From positions 8,490,790 through 8,554,789 of the forward strand of contig JAKZAN010000002.1 of NCBI GenBank assembly GCA_023053545.1: a DNA stretch of 64,000 nucleotides. Direction: 5' to 3'. How positions within the stretch are numbered: the stretch's first letter is position 1; each line of letters opens with the position of its first letter. Under the pieces are notes generated by a model. It had not been told where the DNA came from, made no database searches, and saw only the letters and a program-made list of their open reading frames with translations. This DNA is from Lepidurus packardi. Taxonomy: Eukaryota; Arthropoda; Branchiopoda; Notostraca; Triopsidae. Below, piece after piece: positions 13,268 to 24,646 of this stretch. The position numbers were made by a program, and so were the translations under genes.

Positions 13268-13278
13268 CGACTGTGCCA
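13268..13278 (-). other. Primer binding site-like sequence of the gypsy element
   Basis: Directly next to the LTR, read on the minus strand, is TGGCACAGTCG. A TGG start immediately after the LTR is the hallmark of a primer binding site pairing with the CCA end of a tRNA. I could not identify the tRNA. Confidence 0.5.
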
Positions 13279-13470
13279 TGGTATGACTTTTAGTCTTTCA
13301 ATAAAATGTCGTTTATTAATTGGGTTACAAGTGCCTACGTTGGTGACTAAGCTAATACCCTTTGTTGACTCGCTCTTTCCGACCTTCTCATTATACAACT
13401 GACCTTTCACTGGGCATGACTGCCCTCAAGGTTACCTAACAATACCATGCATGCAGATGACGTCACTCCA
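13279..13470 (-). repeat. 5' LTR of the gypsy element (192 bp)
   Basis: In plus-strand reading it begins TGGTATGACTTTTAG and ends GATGACGTCACTCCA. Its ends and several internal words (AACTGACCT, CATGACTGCCCTC, GCAGATGACGTCA) match the solo LTR at 56794-56989, which has a target duplication and so defines the family's LTR boundaries. It lies upstream of gag with a PBS-like sequence between. The opposite LTR was not found; the element is truncated at about 11030. Confidence 0.75.
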
Positions 13471-15298
13471 GAAAGAACTCGAGCTTAGGGCAGATAAAGA
13501 TTAATGACTGTTTTCTGATTGCAAATCGGGAAAAAGCATGGTATGAAAGGATTTATACGATAAAGGATGAAGTACTCGGCGAAAACCTATAACGAAATCT
13601 CTTTGTCTTTCTGCAGTGTTGGAAATCAAACAGTCGCGCAATGATTTCAGTTGTCAAAACCATTTGTTATAAAACTGCAGCTGTATTTGCCGTCTTCCCA
13701 ACTCAACAAACTTTTTTTGACGAGACCCGTACGATGTAAGTGGATTCTTTTTTTGCCCGCGGACTTGAGTGGTGCTTTACAACATGACATACAAAAGTTA
13801 GCCCCCTTTTGCTCGCTAAAAAATGACGGCAGTACTTACCGAAGCTTTTCATTATTGTCGCCGAGAGGCAAACAAAAAGAGAAAAAATAATCAAGACCCA
13901 AATCCCTCGAAGTATAAGAGTGCTCAAGCATTGCCACATCCAAGCTTTTTTCTTCCTTGGTTCCTTCTATTTTCGCCACTTTAATTCGCTTTTAAGGAAA
14001 ACAATTAAAATCCATCGATCTGATGATAAAACGGTATGATACCTCCTCAGGTTTTGAGGCGAATAAAGCTGTCTGTTAGATACTCCCGTGCTTACAAAAG
14101 TTACAAAAAGGGTTACTATGTATAGTATTGCCTCTCGGGGTTTCGCTCTTTCGCTTTTAGTGCCATCAAGTAAATAAGCTGGTACACTGATACACAATTA
14201 AAATGGCTCAGTTGACGTACCCTTTTAAGCTTTTACTGCTGAATCCCAGCTACAACAACTGCCAAAGACGTAAGGCTCTATCGAGGAACGTGATTTTTTT
14301 TAAAGATTACACTGGACGCTAGCCAAGTACTTTTAGTATATTTGACGAGCAAAAAACTTCTCGATTTTATGTATAAAATCTTATTTCGAGCTGTGTCCCA
14401 TCTTTTTAGGGGGGATACAGGCGACATAACTTGCATTTCAGTTTTAGCACCACTAAAAACTTCGTCTCCGTCAGCAAAAAAAGTATTGCTTTTGAATGCA
14501 TTCGAATTGATCTTTTCCGAGGAGAAGCTATGGACTCGCAACCGCAGGGCACAAATGTTTTTTCTTTCAAGTCTGAGAGCGTATTGTGTGAGATAGAGTG
14601 GAACAAATTACCGCTGTCGACAGCTGTTTCAACATTATAACATATTTATGATCTAACATTTGGTCTTTTTAGCTCGGCTTGCTGAACTCGGCGACATCTG
14701 CGCCAAACGGGACAGTGAACACAAGTCGCACGGGGCCAACGCTAGGTGACGCTGTACAAAATAAACTTCCGCCGGACTAACAACTATGCTTTTACCTTCA
14801 TGCTCACCCCAATTAATTGCCAACCTGTGGCGCCAAAATCTCATTAGACACATCCTGGGTTCTGAGCCAGCAAGTCATGAGCTAAAGAAAAATAAGGAGC
14901 GTTATGTATCAACCAAATTACCGTCAACCAAGTCCCTTGCGTCACAGGAAGCTGAACTGAAAATGCTAAGATTTTTGGTTCGAAATTTGCACACAGAACC
15001 TAAACAAATCTCTTGCTTTCGTAGCGGAGATTTATCATGAATTTCCCATTTTTTTTAGTGTTAGGAAATAATTGTGTATTCCTAGCAGGGTAAAGTGATG
15101 ATATTCTGCGCGCTCATATCCTAAGCCTTGACACAGAAAGTTCGTTTATTATAGGAACCCCTCCGAAACTATCCTTCGAAATAGACGTAGTTTCTCCTTA
15201 AACGGAAAGTTTTAATCACGTAGAATATAGAATATCATGTAATTACTGATCTTGCCATCAATCAATTTTTTTATTCAAAGTAAACTGGAAAAGAAATC
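13471..15298. other. Intergenic, nothing recognised
   Basis: Short open frames on both strands only. The stretch around 14278-14640 is open in several frames at once without any domain signature. Confidence 0.45.
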
Positions 15299-15329
15299 AA
15301 TTTTGGTCACGGGTTTCGTGACCAAAATT
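15299..15329. repeat. Perfect 13-bp inverted repeat with 5-nt loop
   Basis: Arms AATTTTGGTCACG (15299-15311) and CGTGACCAAAATT (15317-15329) flank the loop GGTTT. Transcribed, this would form a stable hairpin, but it is not followed by a U run, and the organism is eukaryotic, so it is not a terminator. Its core GTCACG-N5-CGTGAC recurs at 45242-45258. Confidence 0.85.
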
Positions 15330-16236
15330 AGATTACCTTAGAAACCTGCGTGCTGGTTCCCATGCGTGCCCATGTTATAGCCCAAATTAGGATTAATAAT
15401 ATATTTTACAGAATGTATAGGATATAAGTATTATACTTACGGAACAGTCTATGATTACAACTACAACCTAGATTAATTGTACCTACACATAGTCAGGCTT
15501 GTTGAGAACTTATCATTTTAGTTCTCTTTTGGTCTTACTATCCCATTAAATGAAATAAACCTAGCGTACTATACATGAATAGTACCTTGTAAGAACAAAA
15601 GTACCTTGAGAAATCTTGGGTACTTTGGGTACCTGAACCAATGCATCTATCTATTGATCAAGGCAACTTTGGAGTGCAAAGGAATCTTCAATCGATCACG
15701 ACTCCAAAATTTATCCCCCAAAATGACAAAGTGTTATTGATTTTGCACAAGTTCAGGTTACAATGCCTGCTGATACATACCATATACACAATATTGACTT
15801 TTCTCTTTTTCAATTTCCACTTTTCTCCCATTCTTTTCTTTAGCAGCGTCCCATGGGTTCTACTACCACGCCTGGTCCGCGAAATAGCAGAGAAGAACAA
15901 ACAAGTGATGTCAAAGCAGCTCGAAGTAACTGGCTGCTGGATGCCTTAGAAGAAACCCATCCACCCCGGACACAACACATTTCCCGAACTTTCCTCACCA
16001 GCAGAATGGATCCAATTCGTGCTATTATTGTTATTGTAAGACTCCGATGTGGTTCTACCCTCATCTAAACAAAGGAGGAGAGACAAAAGGAAAAGGAAAA
16101 AATAAATAAATACGGAAACATGACGTGATCAGGTGTCTTGGGTGTTCCGGAAGACGTTTATTAGTAGCAACGGGTTGAAATTCCGTGTCTCACACAAACT
16201 CAACACACACAAACAAACTTACTTGCCTTTCTAGGC
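15330..16236. other. Region upstream of the neuroligin-like gene
   Basis: Most is AT-rich and unassigned. A G+C-richer block from about 15840 to 16070 is open on both strands (71-74 codons) but has no recognisable domain. It may be an untranslated first exon of the downstream gene or a small repeat. A possible splice acceptor, TTTCTAG, ends at 16233, immediately before the neuroligin ATG, so a 5' untranslated exon upstream is plausible. Confidence 0.4.
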
Positions 16237-19200
16237 ATGCTTCTTCAATCTACAACCTTACCAAGACCGCCTACCAGTTCCCGTGGTCCCGCTCTGTTGT
16301 TAGTCTATTGGTGTGCCTTTTGGGTTCTTTTCTTGTTGCGCCCCGCCCCTGCCTTTGCCCCACCCTCGGTTCATTCCATGCCAGGCTACGCCCAGCGTCA
16401 TCCACTTAGCTTACGTCTGGTTCACACGCAATACGGATCCCTACGTGGCGTTTTAGTGGCCTTGGAGGGGCGGGGCTTGCATCCCGTCGAAGCGTTTCTA
16501 GGCGTACCCTACGCCACGCCCCCAATTGGAGGGTTACGCTTTATGCCTCCGATCACCCCTTCGTCCTGGGAAGGAGTGCGAACAGCAGATCGTATGGGGC
16601 CTCCTTGCCCCCAAACACTGCCCCCAAGCTTACAAGAACAACCACGATCCTGGACCCGATTCTTGACCAACTACAGTGAAGATTGCTTGTACCTCAACCT
16701 CTACTACCCGACAATAGGTAACTTTCTCTTACAAATTTTCCCTCTTTGCCTCTTAGTGATACGAGCCATTCGCAAGATTTGTAAAGACTATTCGCATTCC
16801 TTTTTTTTTATCTTCTTGAACTTTTTACTCAACAAATTTAGCTAGGTTTGCTCGATTAAGGCCACGGTATACTTGAAACCCATATGGCACTACAGTGTGG
16901 CACATTTGATTGACGAATTCTCATTGCCCTGTGTCATACAATGAAATTATATTTGCAGGGGATCTATAAATCTAAAAAAACCTGCGGGTTTTATTTTGGT
17001 ATCGTTTTCAATAAAAAAAAATCCACGGTGTTCAAGTTATTCAAATTTTAAACAAATCATACATTCAAATATTTGGACTCTGCCTACCAAGCCTACTTGT
17101 ATTGAGATATTCTAAAAACATATTTTTTCAATTATATAGTTAAACTTCTTTTAAATTTGTGTTTAAACTTTGTGAAATTGTGCATGAGAAACTGAACATG
17201 AGAAATTGTGCTGCCACTCAGAAAATAACGGTAGGGAGGACACTGCATAGCTTGTGCTGAACTCAAGAACTCAAGAATGAGCATACCAAGGAGAGAACCA
17301 TAGAAGTAAGGGAAGCATTTGCATGACATAGGGGTCTGCTATCAGCCCCATCTCTTGAAATAAAATGATCAACTACATGCAGTATTCCGTGACCATAAGT
17401 CGTTTAGCTAATCATTTCATTTATAGTAATTAATCGTTGGATTCTCCTGTTGGATAATTCGTCTCTTTGCGATTCACCAACGAAGTGAACTTGCTCTGCG
17501 TGTCGAGAACCCAGAGGTTCTCAAACTTTTTCGTTCGCGGCGCCCTAACAGTATCCCCTAATTCGCCATGGCGCCCCTAGGAACGTATTTGTAGCTCGCG
17601 CGGCGCCCCTTAGATCATAGGGCTATATATAACTCCTGCATCTATGCAAATATAGGAATCTTTCGCGGCGCCCCTGCAAGCCTACAACAGCGCACCAGGG
17701 CGCCGCGGCGCATAGTTTGAGAACCACTGGGCTAACTGACAAGTATTCATGCATAGCAAGATATTTCGCAACCCACAGCAACCGCATTAGCCAGGCAGAC
17801 AATTTTGCTTGTGGCTATTAAATCTTGTTATCGTAACGAGAAGCGATTCCACAAGAATGACCACTGCGTAATTTGCCGCCCACCCCACCACGGCTTATAT
17901 CCCGAGTAGCTTGCTCGCTCAGCTTGATCAAAGTAGTAAAAGCGCTATTATAGCCACGCTAAGCGGTTAGTGTAGTGTTTAGATTGGCATGTTGATTCGG
18001 AACAGAAAGCGGTACGATTAGCAATATCAGCCACCATGAGCTGCCCTCTAGCCACGACATGAGTATTGTACCATACTCAATAGATGCTACCCATCTTTCT
18101 GCAACTCTGCAGAATTTTAATCTTTAGAAAGCAAAGAGAGGATGCTTTTGATTTTACCCGTAAAAGGAGCAGAACGGTATTTTACTGGGTCCATACGTGT
18201 TTAATATTTGAAACTGGAAGCATCTGTTGCAAGGAGTTAACGTTTTTATTCGAAAAGCGACGAAGCTTAAAGCAGATAAATATTGGTACTACCACGATTC
18301 CCAACCTGAAATGGGACGTATTTTGCCATAAATCCTTTTCTTTATCCCTCTTGGGGCGCAATTTATAACGATTTCCTTCTGCTTTCAACGTGAAGTCGAA
18401 GTTTCGTTATTCATTATTGCAGGCACGAAATACAGCTTTCTACCAAAGAAATCTCCAAAAATGCCACATAAGAGAAAAAAAGCTATTGATTTCTATAGCA
18501 CGTAAAAGCAACCATGCAAACGCCTTTTGGTTCCATCGATGCTTTTCGAAGAACTGCATTCATAATTAAAATGGCCCCATCGCGTTTACCACCTACACAC
18601 GACCCGGACTCTTAACATCAGTCTAATCCGGGCATCAAACATTCGAGAAGCTAAAGTGAAGACGACATATCCTTTAAAAATGGAAGAAACTGTAAATGCT
18701 GAGCCACAAAAATTCATGCTTTTGACATGGAGTTTCAAGCAACTTTGACGTGAATTACTGACACGAAAAACGAGAGAAGGCTTTTAGAAAATTGCATTTC
18801 AGCATAAATGATACGAAATGGTGTGAGCTTTTATCCTTTACCACGTCTTTAGTGTACAGCATGAGCAAAGATTGGAATTCACCAGGAATTGTGTTTTAAT
18901 GACCTCTTTCTTTTATGTAATTATCTAAAAACGATCAGAGCTGTCGCAACTACCATTTTATAAGTTCGTAAGAATTGACATGCTCTTAAAAAAAGAACGG
19001 AATTTTTTCAGTAAACATGGCGTCAGCAATTCCAAAGCTATATGAATATTTGTGCAGCTAAGACCAAATTATGCAAACAATAATACCGGTTGAAAACTAG
19101 ATAGTCCACCATCGCTTTCGAAACAGTCTTACAGGCAAAAACGAGAGGAAAAACAAACCCATGTGAACAACAAGTCAATTGAAATGTGATGATTTGGGGT

Positions 19201-22200
19201 TAAGAGCTTTTCAATCCTACAGAAGACTAACAAGGGCTCAAGTTTTCCTCCAAGTCACATTCTCTGAGCTAAATATAAACTTGTGTGTCCATGTTACAAG
19301 AAAAGATGAAGAGCACTAGGAATACAAAGAGGCCGAAAGATAAAGTGCTCACAATTGATAAACGACTGATCCCGGTGCCCTTCGGCGATCTTTATGCGTA
19401 GTCGATCGTTTTGTACACATCTGTGAGAAACGTCGACGTACATCTTTCTTCAAACAAACTCCATGCGTTTAATAAAGAAACATGAGAACACACGCGTTTC
19501 TTGTAGGCGTTTTATCGTGCAGCATCGCGAGAAGAATTCCTCTCTTGTTTTAGATCAGACAATGTTATAATTTTTAGACAACTTCGGCGAATGGACAGAG
19601 CTGATGACTGTATATATGCTTCCTGAAGATTACTTTCTGAGCAACTATCATTCGTAATAATGGATCAATTTCTATGAACTAGTACATGGCTCTTTAGTAT
19701 TGTACCTCTACGGGTAAGGTAGTATTAGCTCTCTCGTCTCGTTTTTTTCAAGGAAAATCAATCAAGGGTACACCGGGTACACCAATATATGAAAAAGCAC
19801 TTATGCTTCAAGCATTATTTGAAAAATTATTACAAGCCTCACGTGAAGCGAGATTGTCATAATAACTTCATTTTTTTATCACTACCCGGAAATTGAAGAA
19901 CGAAATAGCTGAACTTCGCCCAGGAACCCGACAAGAACTACAGGTTTCTTGTAGTGCTCTAAAAATGTGTATTCGCCCCTTTGCGTGACGATTGCATTCC
20001 CACGCGTCATACAAAAATTAAAGCTATTTCTCAATCCTTTGCATGACCTTGATGTAATCTACCACCTTTGGATATGGCCTGAACGTAAAGCGACTTGGAC
20101 GTTTTAGTAAAAACACCCAAACAGACAACCCATGAAATATTTTAACTAGCGCTGAAGCAGATAGGACAAAAGAAGCCAGTGTGCTAAATTTCTTCTTTCA
20201 GACAGTCACCCATGCGTAGTAGTCAGTTTGATATCTAAAAGTAAACATAAAAGTATTACAATTAAGGAAAAACTTGAACCAGATCAGGCCAATGCATAAA
20301 AACGATTCAGAAAGCAAAAACATCGCAATTGAGGCTCTTTATATAAACTAAAAAGGTTCTTTATTAAAATATCTTTTCAATTAATTATAAATAGTAATTA
20401 AGTTAAACAATTGAAAACCATACGGAACAATACCGGTTTAGCTTCGATCTACAATTTTCAATCATGCCAGTTTGACAGTTTACCGCTTGCCCAAATGCCA
20501 TTGCAACGTATAGTCGTGTCAGACGTATATCTGTTGTGGTAGCTATTTGAAGCGTGCTGTAAATGCCCAGCAGCTTTACGTTTCGCTATTTAGTGGGATA
20601 CTGCTGCAAATGTACTTACGGTATCGTCTCTGCAACTTTGCTGCAAGGATACTTACAGTAGTGTCGTACTGTGCATATCCCTCCGAGTGAGGCTGCTCGC
20701 AATACCAACGCACACAAATAAATGCATTGCATCACGCGTTTGGAATATAAGCAAGAAATTTAATTGTAAAAAATGGTGAAAGTCCTGTCTAATGAATCCA
20801 AACGGTTTCCCTTGTCACTAATGTCAGGTCGGAAGCTTTTAGATATACAAAATGGTGTATAACGCTCGCTTTCTTTCTTCACTGTTGCTGCTTGGTTTGA
20901 GAAATGACAATCGAAATGAGAAAGAGTAGAACGCTTCAAGTAGTACACGCTTCGCTTCAAGTTATGGGTAAAAAACTATACTGCAGTGCTGCTGCGTGCT
21001 ACTTGCAAACAACAGCACTAGAGCAAATGGATACAATTTTGAAGTTTCTTTAATAGAATAGTAATGTATCCGTTCGGTACCAAGGGATTGTCAAAAGTAA
21101 ATTAGGTTTTCCTTGTACACAAAAATTCACTATAGTCTACAGATTTTAAAAAATGGAATAAAGGAACATAACATTGTCTTCTCTCCAAAAGATTTGTACT
21201 TTTTTTTCAATTCAGTAGTTTCACAAGATTTGGAAGCTTTGTATTACCTTGTTCAATCAAAAGTCAAACTTGTTTTTCTGTCAAAAAAATAATTTCATTT
21301 TATACCCCCAGCTTGTCCTAAGCTAGCCCAACATCAACGAATCGTAGACAGTCAAGGAAGGAAGCAACTGCAAACGCTATGGGCAAAGAGTTGGTTTATT
21401 TTAAGGTTAGCATACTGAACATCAGCATTCCTGACGACAGACATTGTACAGAAGACTGTAAATTAAATATCATCATCTTTGACAAAGTTCAGCTGGATAC
21501 CAAAGCAAACCCTACAATTATTAAATGGAGATTTCTAAATTACGGGGGGAAATAATGCCAAAACTTAGCACGTGAAACGTCCACGAGTAACTGATGACAT
21601 AATTAGCACTTGCGAGGATCCGTTCCTCGCGTGCCTGACGTACATAGCAGTGAACGTTTTGAGAAATCTTTTCTGACTATGGCTGCTGCTAATGGCTTTT
21701 TTTCAGTTTGCATTTTCGTAACTTTCCAAGAAAGCACCGGTTAGCTTAGAAAATGTAAGAAAACGGCTTCAGAAAGAGCCGTGCAAAAATCATAGAAAGT
21801 TTCAAAAGCTTTTAAGGAGCTAAAATGTTGAAAGGTTAAAAAAGAAAAATTTGAGTCTTCTTAATAATCGATAAAGCTGAAAGTGTACTGAAAAGTCATT
21901 TTCCATGTTTAGCTCAAAGTGAATATTTCTTGCTATCACTGAAAAAGAACCCTTCAGGTTCCACATGGTGCCTTTGATTCTAAATAGCCCTATCACGCAT
22001 ATGTTTCCCAAACACTATGTCGCCTTTTTTAACATGTCTGCCCCGTTATATATTTTTTCTGCAGATGGTCATGCTTCCCCAGGAGAAAGACCGCCTGTTT
22101 TGTTGCTAGTGCATGGCGAATCTTTAAGCTGGGGCTCAGGGAACCTTTACGATGCCTCCGTGCTTGCCAGCAGGGGAAGATTGCTTGTCGCTACTGTGTC

Positions 22201-24646
22201 CTTCCGTCTAGGAATACTCGGTAACCTGTTGGCAAAATAAATAAAAAAAAAAAAAGAAGAAAAAGTGATTGTTCATTCAAGCTCTCACTAAACGCTTGTC
22301 AAACTGTAATACCGAACCATATGTTACCGAATAGGGTTTCTAAAAACGTCGCCAAGAGACAGCCCACAAGGCAATTACGGGTTGCTTGATGTTGTAGCTG
22401 CCCTTCATTGGCTGCATCACAATGCTGCAGCATTCGGGGGAGACGCGTCGCGCCTAACAGTCCTCGGCTTTGGCAGTGGCGCGGGACTTGTTAATCTTCT
22501 GATGCTTTCACCCGTAGCGAAAGGTATAGCACTAGACGTAAAACGAAGGCTATGAAAAAGAAAATATGAAAGTTATATTAAAGCCAGCTGTACTATTTTC
22601 TTTTATTAGGGTTGTTTCAGGGTGCAGTATTGTTAGGAGGCTCCGCTTTGAATCCCGGAGCCGTTTCCAAGGATCCCGAAGAAATACGTCAAGAAGTGGC
22701 GCTGAAACTGGGTTGTTGGACTTCCGATGACCCTATCAACAATCGCTACGACTTGGCACCATGCTTACGTCGGTTGTCATTGGAAGCTCTCTTAAATGTC
22801 AATGTGACGAGCCCCCGTTTTTTGCCGTCACTTACTCCGTTCGTGGACGGCTCTTCCGTCCGAGCCTTCCCAAAGGAACTCATGCAGGAAGGAATGGAAG
22901 CCGTGGATGACTGCGACCTGCTGGTAAAGCATTTCCATGACTTGGACCTTTTTTTCCAGGTTTTCTTTTTCACTGCGCTCAGTGAAGCGGAAATTTCACA
23001 CATTTCTTCCCTTCTGTCCCATTCTATAGGTTGGTCTAACTCCATTAGCGTTCGTGGACGACTTGGAATTGAGAGATTTAACCCGATCGGTAAACGAAGA
23101 TCGCAGAGACCGACTTTTGAGAACCTTAGTACGAAACCTCTTCGATTTTCACACCAATGAGATCCTGGCAGTTTTACGAAACGAGTACACGGACTGGGAT
23201 CGGCCAGGACAAGGCAAAGAACCGTGGGCGCTTCGTGCATCCACTTTACTTGCCCTTCAGCACGCTTTAATAGTGGCGCCGGCGATGGAAGTCCTGCATT
23301 TTCGCAGTTCGTCTCCAAAAAGAATCGGCAAGACATTTATGTTCACCATGGACAAGGAAAGAGAAGAAGGCGAAGCCGGTATTGAACGCGGAACCACGGT
23401 AGGGAAAAAAAACAGTTTTCTTTTACCTCAAACGAGTCCGTCCACGGAAGGATTTGGGATTCATTTGTCATGGTTACGCCTATACAGGAAGACCATTCAG
23501 TGGATGTGGTTGCGTTGCTCCTAGGCTACCCGTTAGTAGACAAGCCCGATTTTACCGGTCGTCTTCCCAACTCCGAGTACGTGGATTTTTCCGAGCAGCT
23601 TATAGCTTACGTGGCCGGATTCTCTTACGCCGGGTAACAAATATATATAGTCTTCCCCCTGCTCTGAGCTGACTCTTAAGGGTCTTAGGGATCCTAACGA
23701 ACACGGAGAGAATAAAGCTGGGGAGAGAAATCTAGACTGGGAGTCGTTCACGGAAATGGGACAGAAATACCTCCAACTGGGTAAACTACAGTATAACATG
23801 TTTGTTTGTCAAACTTTAACTTGTTCAGTCGTAATGAAGGTTTGCCTTCCCGGATACGGTCTCATTACCAAAGCCATCGTATGTCCGTTTGGTTGCGACT
23901 CATTCCCCAGTTGCATCACCCGGGTGACGAAGATATTGCTATGGTACATCATCAATTTCGAGAACAAGAACCCATCTTCTATGAAGGTATATATACGACC
24001 AACACTCCTTTGCTTAGTAACAAGACAAAAAAAGCTTAAAGTGATTTCGCTGTAAGGTCCTGTTCGACCATTAGTGGTAACGAGGCCCCCGACTTCCACT
24101 GCAACGCCACTCACAACAACACCATCTACCGCCTCACCCCCGCAATATCCTTTAGATGTGACGGATTGTCCAACACCGTCGCTGCCACTTTTTGTTAATG
24201 TCCCATCCACTGCTGTCACAATATCGGCATCAGCTCAACCTACGACAATGTTCTGGCCACTTAGTTACGGTGCTATGTTGGCTCTTACGGTGGCCGTGGG
24301 GGCTACCTTGTTGATCCTCAACTTGGTCGCCGTCGCCTGCTTTTGTTACTACCGCCGAAACAGCAGACGCTCCAGTAAAAACAAATCCGAAGAAGAAAAG
24401 CTGCACAACAAAATATCAGCACATTACGGACTGAGCTCGCCGGAATTGGCTGTGCAAAAAATGAAGCAGATGCTAGAAATGCAACAAACTGTAGTCATGG
24501 AAGGTGGGAGGAAAAATGCAATGCCTGATTTGCATACGCCACACATGCATAGCGAGTCATGTGAACTGTCTAGTGGGAAAAACTCAGTGACGGACTTACG
24601 CAAGTCATGCTGTCGACAAGACAGTGTCCAGGAAATTACGGTGTAA
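16237..24646 (+). CDS. Neuroligin-like synaptic adhesion protein (cholinesterase-like, single-pass)
   Basis: The nine-exon model is 16237-16717, 22065-22220, 22335-22523, 22610-22923, 23030-23398, 23488-23633, 23689-23780, 23840-23986 and 24057-24646, giving 827 aa. A signal peptide ends near residue 41 (FLLRPAPAFA). The carboxylesterase-like ectodomain follows: EAFLGVPYATPP, SEDCLYLNLY, VHGESLSWGSGNLYDASVLA and FGGDASRLTV. At the nucleophile position the sequence is GSGAG (residues 259-263) instead of GESAG, so it is catalytically dead like neuroligins. The neuroligin-specific end SHYQSHRMSVWLRLIPQLH is present, then a Thr/Pro-rich stalk, a membrane helix at about 704-728 and a cytoplasmic tail ending QEITV. 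In known neuroligins the ectodomain binds neurexins across the synapse and the tail binds PDZ scaffolds. The first intron is 5.3 kb and the rest are short. The ectodomain is divergent, so a neuroligin-like paralogue is possible. No poly(A) signal was confirmed. Confidence 0.87.
17512..17729. mobile_element. 218-bp hAT-type MITE in the first neuroligin intron
   Basis: The left end reads CAGAGGTTCTCAAACT and the right end, reverse-complemented, reads CAGTGGTTCTCAAACT, a 15/16 match. The interior is G+C-rich with repeated GGCGCCCC words, in sharp contrast to the flanks. CAGNGGTTCTCAAACT ends are ones I associate with hAT elements. The 8-bp flanks (CGAGAACC left, GGCTAACT right) match at only about half the positions, so the target duplication has decayed or the outer boundary is off by a few bases. 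There is no coding capacity. Confidence 0.8.

Noticed and set aside
15299-15329. Rho-independent terminator
   Set aside because: No U run follows, and such terminators do not apply to eukaryotic polymerase II genes.
15853-16068. 71-codon plus-strand frame beginning MGSTTTPGPRNSREEQ
   Set aside because: It is open on both strands with no domain and no splice continuity to the neuroligin exon. A repeat or untranslated exon is more likely.
23829-23839. Earlier acceptor for the eighth neuroligin exon (after TTGTTCAG)
   Set aside because: It breaks frame. The acceptor ending at 23839 keeps phase and gives the conserved QLGLPSRIRSHYQ junction.
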